Assembly (NCBI GenBank): GCA_026390995.1
Contig: JAPLEX010000015.1
Coordinates: 33,197-97,196 of the forward strand
Source: Flavobacterium sp.
GTDB taxonomy: Bacteria > Bacteroidota > Bacteroidia > Flavobacteriales > Flavobacteriaceae
DNA: 64,000 bases
Reading direction: 5' to 3'
In this document: positions 9,580 through 18,645 of the stretch, piece after piece
How the letters are laid out: each line of letters begins with the position of its first letter
Numbering within the stretch: position 1 is the stretch's first letter
Program-made: the position numbers and the translations under genes
Notes under the pieces: model-generated
Database searches by the model: none
What the model was told of the DNA's origin: nothing
What the model saw: the letters and a program-made list of their open reading frames with translations, nothing else

Positions 9580-11679
9580 TTAACACGTTGAATCAATAAA
9601 TTGTTGCACAGCCAAGTCTTTCTCGTTGCTGCGTAGGGCTTGTATTTGTGGTAAAAATTCTTTCCACAACTGCGAATGATTGTTTAGGTTGATCAATACC
9701 GCCAAGCGCACATAAGCCGATTCGCTAGCAAAAGACAAACTCACTAATTTTTGAATGGTTTCTTGCTCTAAATCAGTAAAACGAACTACTGCGGTATGTC
9801 TAAGAATTAAATTGACCAACAACAAAGAAGCTTTGGTGTTATTGAGGTTCTTTTTGATGGTGTTTTGCAACAAACTAAAATTGGTAATCGCTTGTAAATT
9901 TGCCGCCAATTGCTCGCTAATTTCTGCTCGTTCGGCATCGGTAGCGACTTTAAAATATTTATTCAGTTCTTTTAAGGTGTTGGTGATGGCGTTTTCTTCT
10001 TTCTTGCCTTTTTCTTCCCACGCATCTTTGAGCCCCACGGTTTTATTGAAGACTAATTGTGTGGCAGTGCTGTCTTTGTCTACCGTGAAATAACCCAACC
10101 GTTGAAACTGAAATTTATCTTCTACCGCCGCATTTTGCAAACTCGGTTCTACAAAACCGGTCACGATTTGCAACGAATTGGGGTTTACAAATTCTAAGAA
10201 ATCTTTCTCTTTGTGTGAGTCGGGAGCTTCGTCTACAAACAAACGATCGTACAAACGCACTTCGGCCGGGATAGCTTGTGCTACTGAAACCCAATGTAAA
10301 GTACCTGAAACCTTGCGTTGACTGGCTTCGGTTCCGCTTCCGCTTAAACTTTCGGGATCATAGGTGGCGTGAATTTCGGTGATGTAGCCTTGGGCGTCTT
10401 TTACTACGCTTTCGCCTTTGATGAAATAAGCATTTTTGAGTCGCACTTCTTTTCCGATACTCAACCTAAAAAATTTAGCAGGCGCCTCTTCTAAAAAATC
10501 TTCGCGTTCAATGTATATTTCTCTTGAAAAGGGTATTTTTCTAGAGCCAGCCGCTTCATCTTCAGGGTTGTTTTCGGCGTCCAACCAAACCACTTGCTCT
10601 TCCGGATAGTTGGTGATGATCAGCTTTACAGGATCTAACACCGCCATTACTCGAGGGGCAATTTTATTTAGATCTTCCCGTATGCAAAACTCCAAAACCG
10701 AAACATCTATCAGGTTATCACGCTTGGCAATTCCGATGGTTTTGGTAAAATTTCTTAGAGAGATTGGGGTATACCCTCTGCGTCGCAATCCTGAAATGGT
10801 TGACATTCTTGGATCATCCCAACCTTTCACGTGATTTTCTTTGACCAATTGCAACAGTTTGCGTTTGCTGACCACGGTATGGCTTAAATTTCTGCGGGCA
10901 AATTCCCGTTGCTTTGGCCGCACTTTAGAGTTGTCACTGATCTGATCTAAAAACCAATCATACAATTCACGGTGTGGTAAAAATTCGAGGGTACAAAACG
11001 AATGGGAAATTTGTTCCAAATAATCACTTTCGCCGTGCGCCCAATCGTACATCGGGTAAATGCACCAAGCGTCTGCGGTGCGGTGGTGGTGTTTATGAAG
11101 AATACGGTACATAATGGGATCGCGCATCAACATATTGGTCGATTTCATATCGATTTTAGCACGTAAAATATGGGTTCCTTCAGGGAATTCTCCGTTTTTC
11201 ATGCGGGTAAATAAATCTAAATTTTCTTCGACAGAACGGTTTCTAAACGGACTATCCACTCCTGGTGTAGAGGGGGTTCCTTTTTGAATCGCCATTTCTT
11301 CAGAAGTTTGGCTGTCAACATAGGCCTTTCCGTTTTTGATAAATTGTACGGCCCAATCGTATAGTTGTTGAAAATAATCAGAAGCATAGCGTTCTTCGGC
11401 CCATTGGTAGCCCAACCATTGCACGTCACGCTTGATGGCGTCTACATACTCTTGCTCTTCTTTGGCTGGATTGGTGTCGTCAAAACGCAAATTAACCGGC
11501 GCATTATAATCAAGGCCAAGGCCAAAATTTAATCCTATCGAACTCGCGTGACCAATGTGTAAATACCCATTTGGTTCTGGCGGAAAACGAAAACGGAGCT
11601 TTGTTGACGACAAGCCGTTTTTAAGATCTTCTTCGATAATTTGCTCAACAAAGTTGAGGGATTTTTCTTCGGTTGACAT
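9580..11679 (-). CDS. glnS: glutamine--tRNA ligase with C-terminal extension
   Basis: RFRFPPEPNGYLHIGHASS, VVSKRKLLQLV; start trimmed to MSTEEKSLNF. Confidence 0.95.
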   Translation of the reverse strand: MSTEEKSLNFVEQIIEEDLKNGLSSTKLRFRFPPEPNGYLHIGHASSIGLNFGLGLDYNAPVNLRFDDTNPAKEEQEYVDAIKRDVQWLGYQWAEERYASDYFQQLYDWAVQFIKNGKAYVDSQTSEEMAIQKGTPSTPGVDSPFRNRSVEENLDLFTRMKNGEFPEGTHILRAKIDMKSTNMLMRDPIMYRILHKHHHRTADAWCIYPMYDWAHGESDYLEQISHSFCTLEFLPHRELYDWFLDQISDNSKVRPKQREFARRNLSHTVVSKRKLLQLVKENHVKGWDDPRMSTISGLRRRGYTPISLRNFTKTIGIAKRDNLIDVSVLEFCIREDLNKIAPRVMAVLDPVKLIITNYPEEQVVWLDAENNPEDEAAGSRKIPFSREIYIEREDFLEEAPAKFFRLSIGKEVRLKNAYFIKGESVVKDAQGYITEIHATYDPESLSGSGTEASQRKVSGTLHWVSVAQAIPAEVRLYDRLFVDEAPDSHKEKDFLEFVNPNSLQIVTGFVEPSLQNAAVEDKFQFQRLGYFTVDKDSTATQLVFNKTVGLKDAWEEKGKKEENAITNTLKELNKYFKVATDAERAEISEQLAANLQAITNFSLLQNTIKKNLNNTKASLLLVNLILRHTAVVRFTDLEQETIQKLVSLSFASESAYVRLAVLINLNNHSQLWKEFLPQIQALRSNEKDLAVQQFIDSTC

Positions 11680-11688
11680 ACTTTTGTC

Positions 11689-12048
11689 ATGGGAATCATC
11701 AAACTGACCAATATTCGCACCTATTCGTATCACGGATGCCTCGCCGAAGAAGCTGCTATAGGCGCTGACTATCGGGTAGATCTAGAAATCAAAACAGATG
11801 TACGTAAATCATCAATGACCGACGAGCTAGAAGACACCGTAGATTATGTGTTTTTGAATCGAGTAGTTGTCGACGAAATGGCCATTCGTTCCCGCTTACT
11901 GGAGCATGTGGCAAACCGAATTATTCTTCGCGTTTTTAAGGAATCCCCTGCTGTATCTCGAATTCTAATTCGGGTATCAAAAATTAATCCACCCATTGAT
12001 GGCGATGTTGAAATGGTAACCATAGAAATGGAAGAATACCGAAATTAA
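11689..12048 (+). CDS. folB: dihydroneopterin aldolase
   Basis: IKLTNIRTYSYHGCLAEEAAIGADYRVDLEI. Confidence 0.93.
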   Translation: MGIIKLTNIRTYSYHGCLAEEAAIGADYRVDLEIKTDVRKSSMTDELEDTVDYVFLNRVVVDEMAIRSRLLEHVANRIILRVFKESPAVSRILIRVSKINPPIDGDVEMVTIEMEEYRN

Positions 12049-12058
12049 TGTGTTGGGA

Positions 12059-12092
12059 TTGTTAGGAATTATTGATTTTTTTCCTAAGTTTG
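12059..12092 (+). promoter_or_regulatory. Bacteroidota-type promoter for tRNA-Cys
   Basis: TAAGTTTG at 12085-12092 (TAnnTTTG), TTG about 23 nt upstream. Confidence 0.5.
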
Positions 12093-12106
12093 CCATCCAA
12101 TTATAA

Positions 12107-12177
12107 GGCGTCGTGGCCGAGTGGCTAGGCTGGGCTCTGCAAAAGCTCCTACTCCGGTTCGAATCCGGACGATGCCT
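12107..12177 (+). tRNA. tRNA-Cys (anticodon GCA)
   Basis: Cloverleaf readable: acceptor GGCGTCG/CGATGCC, anticodon loop CTGCAAA, T arm TCCGGTTCGAATCCGGA. Confidence 0.96.
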
Positions 12178-12184
12178 CAAAAAA

Positions 12185-12213
12185 AACCTTCAATATACTT
12201 GAGGGTTTTTTTG
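12185..12213 (+). terminator. rho-independent terminator after tRNA-Cys
   Basis: ACCTTCAA-TATAC-TTGAGGGT followed by T7. Confidence 0.85.
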
Positions 12214-12233
12214 TTTTATAACCATACTCGTTG

Positions 12234-12911
12234 TTAATCTATTTTTTCCAATACTTTTTTAGCGAGTTTGTTTTCGCTTGGAAACCAACTTTGTAACATC
12301 AATACAATACCAAATACCATCAATAAAATACTGATGCCTTTTTTGATTTTTAATATGTTTACCGGCGTCATTTTGTTTTTTAACTGTTTGGCTAATATGA
12401 TTTTACCTATATCAACCACCAAATAAAAACCTATTACCGAACTAAAAAACACCACCATTCTTGGGGTTTCTAATTGTAATTTAGGACCTACCGTGATTAG
12501 GATTAGAAACCAAAAAAGCAAAACTCCTACGTTGATAAAATTCAATAAAAACCCTTTGATATATATCCCTAGGTAGTTGTTTTTTACCAATTCTTCGTCG
12601 TCGTCATTTTCGATTAATTCTTTTTTAGCTTTTTTGGTTTTTAAAAAAGAAATTACACCATACGTCAGCATTAAAATTCCACCAAAAAGATAAATAGCCG
12701 GATCGTTTTTAATGCTTTGAATGAGGCGATAACTACTAAAATAAGCAATGGTGATAAAAACCACGTCGGCTGTAACAACCCCTAGATCAAAAACAAAGGC
12801 AGCACGAAAACCTTTTACAGCCGAAGTTTCAAGCAAGACAAAAAACACGGGGCCTACCATGAAACTTAAAAAAATTCCCAAGGGAATTCCGGATAAAAAA
12901 TCTTGCAACAT
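12234..12911 (-). CDS. LysE-family translocator
   Basis: FLSGIPLGIFLSFMVGPVFFVLLETSAVKGFRAA. Confidence 0.85.
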   Translation of the reverse strand: MLQDFLSGIPLGIFLSFMVGPVFFVLLETSAVKGFRAAFVFDLGVVTADVVFITIAYFSSYRLIQSIKNDPAIYLFGGILMLTYGVISFLKTKKAKKELIENDDDEELVKNNYLGIYIKGFLLNFINVGVLLFWFLILITVGPKLQLETPRMVVFFSSVIGFYLVVDIGKIILAKQLKNKMTPVNILKIKKGISILLMVFGIVLMLQSWFPSENKLAKKVLEKID

Positions 12912-12913
12912 AC

Positions 12914-13585
12914 TTAATCTTTACTTATACTAATTGTTCCGCCAGCCGTAACGGATTGCTCTAATTTTTCCGGATTGCCATACACAAAAACAGAACCGCC
13001 CGCCACTACTTTTACGCTTAAATATTCGGTGGCTGTTACCGAGGCAATTCCCCCTGTATTAACATTAACCAAAGCGTGTTTTGTGGTTAACTCTTTTGTT
13101 TTTAGATCGGCGCCTGTATTTACCACCGCGTCCAAATAATGGGTGATTCCTTCTAGTTTTATTACAGAACCTGTATAGGCTTTAAGTTTAAGGTTCTCTG
13201 TTTCTATATTTAAATTGACTAGAGCACCTTCTTTGGTTTCTATCAATAAAGCATCCGATTTTATCCGTGTTTCAGCACTAATTTTTGATCCTTCGGCGGC
13301 TAAGATTGAGTTTAATTCGGTGTAATATATTTTAGCTTCGATCTGTTCGCCAGATAAAAATTTTGCAAACGGCATTCTAAGTTTCACTGTGCCGTTTTTA
13401 TTGATTACCTCTACTTCTGCCGAATTAACCCCGTCTAATTCAACTTTATTTTCATCAGCAGGAATGAGTTGAACTTTTATTTTATCAAATATGCTAATAT
13501 TTGTAAAATCACCTACATTTCTAGTTACTTGTGCACGACTAAATGTGCTTACTAATACAATAATAATAAGAGCTAGTTTTTTCAT
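12914..13585 (-). CDS. GIN/head (DUF2807) domain protein, secreted
   Basis: Signal peptide; VTRNVGDFTNISIFDKIKVQLIP and repeated beta motifs. Confidence 0.75.
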   Translation of the reverse strand: MKKLALIIIVLVSTFSRAQVTRNVGDFTNISIFDKIKVQLIPADENKVELDGVNSAEVEVINKNGTVKLRMPFAKFLSGEQIEAKIYYTELNSILAAEGSKISAETRIKSDALLIETKEGALVNLNIETENLKLKAYTGSVIKLEGITHYLDAVVNTGADLKTKELTTKHALVNVNTGGIASVTATEYLSVKVVAGGSVFVYGNPEKLEQSVTAGGTISISKD

Positions 13586-13615
13586 AATAAGCCAGTTATA
13601 CTAATTTTTAGTTTG

Positions 13616-15796
13616 TTATTCTTTTCGTCTAATAAAATGAAAATCCAATTGTTTTTTTACTAAATCGGCGGTTTTTACTTTTACATATACCTCGTCGCCG
13701 AGCTGCAAAAGGGCTTTTGAAATTTCACCCACCAAGGCATATTGTTTTTCATCAAAAGTATAATAATCATCTTTAATTTCTCTGATTCGGCACATACCTT
13801 CGCATTTATTGGAACTAATTTCTACATAAATTCCCCATTCGGTTACCCCAGAAATTACGCCCAAAAACTCTTCGTCTTTGTGATTTTGCATGTATTTCAC
13901 TTGCATGTATTTGATGCTGTCGCGTTCGGCATTGGTAGCTAAACTTTCTCGATTGGACGAATGCGCACATTTTTCTTCATAAATCTCAACCCCGGCCGAT
14001 TTTCCTCCATCTAAATAAAATTGCAACAAACGGTGCACCATCACATCGGGATAACGACGAATGGGCGAAGTAAAATGTGTATAATAATCAAAAGCTAAGC
14101 CATAATGACCAATATTATCTGTAGTGTATTTGGCTTTACTCATGGTGCGAATCGCAAGGGTATCGACCATGTTTTGCTCTTTTTTACCCACCACTTCACT
14201 GAGTAAATTATTCAAAGATTTTGAAATAGAATCTTTGGATTGAAAATTAAGTCGGTACCCAAACTTAGCCACAAGAGTTTGTAAATTGATTAATTTATCT
14301 TCATTGGGTTCGTCGTGCACACGATACACAAAAGTTTTCTTTTGTTTCCCAATAAACTCAGCCACTTTTCTGTTGGCCAACAACATGAATTCTTCGATGA
14401 GGTGATTGGCGTCTTTGGCAATTTTAAAATACACACCTTCGGGTTCTCCTTCGGCATCGAGATTGAATTTTACTTCTACTTTATCAAAGGAAATGGCCCC
14501 ATTTTGCATGCGTTTTTTGCGCAAAATTTTAGCTAATTCATCTAAAGTAATGGTGGCGTGAACCAGCTCGTCAGAAACCGTATACGTATTTCCGGTGATT
14601 GAAATTTCAGTTGGAATGGTATTCGATTTGGTTTCAATAATGTGCTGCGCTTCTTCATAAGCAAAACGTTGATCGGAATAAATGACCGTACGACCAAACC
14701 ACTGGTTTACTACTTCGGCTTTTGTATTTATCTCAAAAATTGCAGAGAAGGTATATTTTTCTTCGTGCGGACGAAGTGAACAAGCAAAATTAGATAACAC
14801 TTCGGGCAACATCGGAACCACACGATCTACTAAATAAACAGAAGTGGCCCGATTATAGGCTTCTTCATCTAAAGCGGTGCCTTCTTCTAGGTAATAAGAA
14901 ACATCGGCAATATGAATCCCAATCTCGTAATTTCCATTTTCTAAGACTTGAAACGACAAGGCATCGTCAAAATCTTTGGCATCTTTTGGGTCAATTGTAT
15001 AAGTTAAAACCTTCCGCATGTCGCGGCGTTTTTTTATTTCACTTTCCTGAATTGACGTATCTAATTGTTCGGCATAGGCTTCTACTTCAGGAGGAAAATC
15101 ATAAGGCAAACCGTATTCGGCTAAGATGGCATGAATTTCGGTATTGTGTTCACCTGGTTTACCAAGCACTTGAATCACTGATCCAAACGGACTATCCGCT
15201 TTTTTTGGCCAATCTTCTATTTTTACCACCACCACATCACCTTGTTCGGCCTCCCCAATTTTAGCTAGTGGAATAAAAATATCGGTATACATTTTGGGAT
15301 TGGCGGTACTCACAAAAGCAAAATTTTTCTGGATATCAATCACACCCACAAATTCTGATTTGGCGCGTTCAATCACTTCAATTACTTCCCCTTCTGGTTT
15401 TTTTCCTCTTCGGCGATTGTAGACATAGACTTTTACTTTGTCTTTATCTAAGGCGTGATTTAAATTTGGTGTTGGAATAAATACATCGTCCTCAAAATCA
15501 GGGCTTATAAAATAGGCTGTTTTTCGAGTAGTCATGTCAATCACTCCCTCGTAGTAATCTTGACTCACAGCTTTAACTAAGTACTTCCCTGGCTCGGTTT
15601 CAATAATTACTTTTTGGGCAGCCAGTACTTTTAAATCTAAAATAATTTCGTTTCTTCTTTTGGTATCTGTAACCTCTAAAACGGCTGCAATTTGTTTATA
15701 GTTAAACGATTTATTCGCGTTTTGAGAGAGTATTTTTAGAATTTTTTCGGAAAATGAGTTTGGTTTCTTTCCTACTTTATGGAGTTTCTTTTTCAT
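13616..15796 (-). CDS. rnr: ribonuclease R
   Basis: TIDPKDAKDFDDALS, HYGLAFDYYTHFTSPIRRYPDVMVHRLL, C-terminal S1 domain. Confidence 0.97.
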   Translation of the reverse strand: MKKKLHKVGKKPNSFSEKILKILSQNANKSFNYKQIAAVLEVTDTKRRNEIILDLKVLAAQKVIIETEPGKYLVKAVSQDYYEGVIDMTTRKTAYFISPDFEDDVFIPTPNLNHALDKDKVKVYVYNRRRGKKPEGEVIEVIERAKSEFVGVIDIQKNFAFVSTANPKMYTDIFIPLAKIGEAEQGDVVVVKIEDWPKKADSPFGSVIQVLGKPGEHNTEIHAILAEYGLPYDFPPEVEAYAEQLDTSIQESEIKKRRDMRKVLTYTIDPKDAKDFDDALSFQVLENGNYEIGIHIADVSYYLEEGTALDEEAYNRATSVYLVDRVVPMLPEVLSNFACSLRPHEEKYTFSAIFEINTKAEVVNQWFGRTVIYSDQRFAYEEAQHIIETKSNTIPTEISITGNTYTVSDELVHATITLDELAKILRKKRMQNGAISFDKVEVKFNLDAEGEPEGVYFKIAKDANHLIEEFMLLANRKVAEFIGKQKKTFVYRVHDEPNEDKLINLQTLVAKFGYRLNFQSKDSISKSLNNLLSEVVGKKEQNMVDTLAIRTMSKAKYTTDNIGHYGLAFDYYTHFTSPIRRYPDVMVHRLLQFYLDGGKSAGVEIYEEKCAHSSNRESLATNAERDSIKYMQVKYMQNHKDEEFLGVISGVTEWGIYVEISSNKCEGMCRIREIKDDYYTFDEKQYALVGEISKALLQLGDEVYVKVKTADLVKKQLDFHFIRRKE

Positions 15797-16439
15797 GAGG
15801 TCTTTTCAATCAGGTTTGAAAATTACAAATAAACCAAGTAGTAATCTTGGTAAATAATTAGAATTAGTATAAAAATAACTTTTCATTACAGTAGAGATTA
15901 GCTACACAGATTTAAATAATTCAAGAAATTTTTAAAATCTAATCATAGCATAGTTTTCAACAACTAGTAAAAACATTAAAAATAAAAGAAATTTAAAATT
16001 TAATTTATGGTGGTTATTATAGGGTGTTCATAAGGCTGATAAATTTATTTTTATTTACTTGTATTTTAAGTTAAAAGAAGTTAATAATAGGTTATCAACA
16101 CAACTTATATAAACTAATTCCTTGATTTTAAACCTATTTTAAAACACTATAAACAACTGTTCATAAGTAAAAATAAAGTAGTTTTGTAAATAAGTAGAGA
16201 CCCTTTTTTATGTGTATAAACAACTGTTTTCTGGGAATAACTAAACAATAAATTCCATTAACTTTTGTTGTTTTTTCGGTTTCTATTTTGGATTACACAT
16301 TTTTATAACACAAACAAGAAAAAGTTCTAATTTTCTATCTTTAGTTATAAACAAAAGCTGTTGATTTTACCTCCCGTAGAAATCAACGACTTAGAAAAAA
16401 TATCAACATAACGCTTTTATAAACAAAAAACACGCCACT
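15797..16439. other. candidate replication origin (oriC)
   Basis: 640-bp AT-rich non-coding gap; DnaA-box-like TTATCAACA (16092), TTATGAACA on minus strand (16025, 16158), TTATAAACA (16345, 16417), identical 14-mer TATAAACAACTGTT at 16148 and 16215; gene polarity flips here. Confidence 0.55.
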
Positions 16440-16871
16440 ATGAAAATCGCCATTGGAAACGACCACGCCGGACCCGCCTATAAGCAAGCTATTGTAAATC
16501 ATTTAGAAAATTTAGGCCATACAATCATCAATCACGGAACCGACAGTTTTGACAGTGTAGATTATCCCGATTTTGGGCATTTAGTGGCCCAAGACGTGGC
16601 CCATAAAATTGCCGATTTTGGTATCGTAATTTGTGGATCAGGAAATGGCATTGCCATGACCGCCAATAAACACCAAGACATTCGTGCCGCTTTGTGTTGG
16701 ACCAAAGAAATTGCTTTTTTAGCTCGCACCCACAACGATGCAAATGTATTGAGTATTCCCGCTCGATTCACCGCCATTCCCCAAGTGATAGAAATGGTAG
16801 ACACCTTTTTGCAAACGCCATTTGAAGGAGGCCGACACGCCCAACGGGTAGCTAAAATTTCGTGTACATAA
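16440..16871 (+). CDS. rpiB: ribose-5-phosphate isomerase B
   Basis: MKIAIGNDHAGPAYKQ, ICGSGNGIAMTANKHQDIRAALC. Confidence 0.95.
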   Translation: MKIAIGNDHAGPAYKQAIVNHLENLGHTIINHGTDSFDSVDYPDFGHLVAQDVAHKIADFGIVICGSGNGIAMTANKHQDIRAALCWTKEIAFLARTHNDANVLSIPARFTAIPQVIEMVDTFLQTPFEGGRHAQRVAKISCT

Positions 16872-16872
16872 T

Positions 16873-17034
16873 TTCCTTCTCCTGCATTTATTTCCTTCAC
16901 CGCAATCCATTCAAAATACACTTTCTTTATTACAAGACGATTGTACCATCCTATTTATTGCACGGTATCGTAAAGACCAAACCGGCAACCTGGACGAGAC
17001 GCGCAAACGCATCCAGTTGACCATGATTCTATAA
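16873..17034 (+). pseudogene. remnant of the Tex (S1 RNA-binding accessory protein) N-terminus
   Basis: Reading frame gives ...SIQNTLSLLQDDCTILFIARYRKDQTGNLDETRKRIQ...*, matching the Tex N-terminal signature (TIPFIARYRKxxTGxLDE). Confidence 0.8.
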
Positions 17035-17038
17035 AAAA

Positions 17039-17075
17039 CACCCCAAACGACACATATAATGTGTAATTTGGGGTG
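17039..17075. terminator. bidirectional terminator between rpiB and tatA
   Basis: CACCCCAAA...TTTGGGGTG with nested ACACAT-ATA-ATGTGT, A/T runs on both sides. Confidence 0.8.
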
Positions 17076-17096
17076 AAATAAAAAAAAATAAAAAAT

Positions 17097-17297
17097 TTAT
17101 GCTTTTGTCTCTTCGTCCTTTTTGGGCGCAGCCGGTTGGTCATCTTTGGCGGCGTTTTTAAATTCTTTGATTCCGCTTCCCAATCCTTTCATTAATTCTG
17201 GGATTTTTTTCCCGCCGAACATAAGCAAAATCACAGCCAAAACAAGTATAATTTGCATGGGCCCTACTTCGCCTAAAAAAATAGCTAGTGTTGTCAT
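17097..17297 (-). CDS. tatA: twin-arginine translocase subunit TatA/TatE
   Basis: [36 protein letters not shown]. Confidence 0.93.
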   Translation of the reverse strand: MTTLAIFLGEVGPMQIILVLAVILLMFGGKKIPELMKGLGSGIKEFKNAAKDDQPAAPKKDEETKA

Positions 17298-17396
17298 AGT
17301 GCGTTAATTTTAATTAGCAAGCAAATATAAGAACAAAACCAACGAACACTCCCAAAAGAACTATAAATTTATACATTTGTAGCACAATCCCTCAAA

Positions 17397-18274
17397 ATGG
17401 CCGAAAACCGATTAAAACGACAACTGCTCAAAGAAAAATTGTTTGCCAAAAATCGTTTAGTGATTGTAAACGAAGATACTTTTGCTGAGCTTTTTTCCCT
17501 TCGACTCACCTTAATGAATGTGTTTGTGGTAGCCACCTCGGCCGCTATTTTAATTGTTACTCTTACTACTTTTCTTATCGCATTTACGCCACTTCGGGAG
17601 TTTATTCCAGGCTTCCAGGCTACGCTTCTACAAAACTAAAAAAAGACGCTACAGAGCTGGCTTTAAAATCAGACTCACTCACGGTGGCGCTGCAAAAAAA
17701 CGAAGCTTATATTGCCTCGATCAAACAAATCCTAACCGGAAATTTAGATTATGCTCACTTGAGTAAAGATTCAATCATGGCCACTAAATCGGTAGAGAAA
17801 GAAGTGGTTTCGCTCGAAGCCTCGCCCGAAGAAGTGAAAATTCGCGAATTGGCCGACAAAGAAGACAAGTACAATTTATTTGAAAAAGCCAAAGCCAAAG
17901 TAAACGTGGTAATGTTTGCGCCTGTAAATGGAACCATTACCCAAAAATACAGCGTAAAAAACAAGCATTTATATCTAGAGGTGGCGGTGGCCAAAAACAC
18001 CCCCATTAAATCCATCGCCGATGGAACTGTCATTTTCTCCGATTGGACACCCACCAACGCCTTTGTAATCGTGGTGCGCCACACCAATGGGTTTATTTCG
18101 GTGTATAAAAATGCCGCATCACAAACCAAAGAGCAAGGCGATGTAGTAAAAACCGGGGAAGTTATTGCCTTGGCGGGAGCCGCTGGACGCGAATCAACTA
18201 GCGGCCCTTTGCATTTTGAATTATGGAAAGACGGACAGCCCGTTGACCCAACCCAATACATGGCTTTTAATTAA
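17397..18274 (+). pseudogene. M23 family metallopeptidase, frameshifted by 8-bp tandem duplication
   Basis: ORFs 17397-17639 and 17684-18274 are two halves of one protein; TTCCAGGCTTCCAGGC at 17605-17620; deleting one copy gives FIPGYASTKLKKDATELALKSDSLTVALQKNEAYIASIK. Confidence 0.88.
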
Positions 18275-18276
18275 TT

Positions 18277-18642
18277 ATGGGAGAACAACTCAATCAACTC
18301 GCTAACAGCATCAATCCACAAACCTTTTTGGTGGGCTTTATTTTTATCATCACAGCTGCTGTGGTGTATGTTTTTCCTCCAAAAAAAATCAATTATTTCT
18401 ACGGCTATCGTACATCGGGCTCTACAAAAAGTCAAGAAGCCTGGGATTTCTCCCAGCGGTTTTCGGCTATAAAAATGATGCAGATTGGGGTTTTATTAGT
18501 TGCTTCCTCGTTTGTAAACACAGCAATCCCAATGTCACATAAAACAACTGTTATTATAGGAACTACATTGATAATTTTGAGTTGTGTCTATTTAATTTGG
18601 GCTACAGAATCGGCTCTAAAAAAACAATTTCCCAACCCGTAA
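18277..18642 (+). CDS. SdpI-family membrane protein
   Basis: KINYFYGYRTSGSTKSQEAWDFSQRFS motif. Confidence 0.8.
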   Translation: MGEQLNQLANSINPQTFLVGFIFIITAAVVYVFPPKKINYFYGYRTSGSTKSQEAWDFSQRFSAIKMMQIGVLLVASSFVNTAIPMSHKTTVIIGTTLIILSCVYLIWATESALKKQFPNP

Positions 18643-18645
18643 TTT

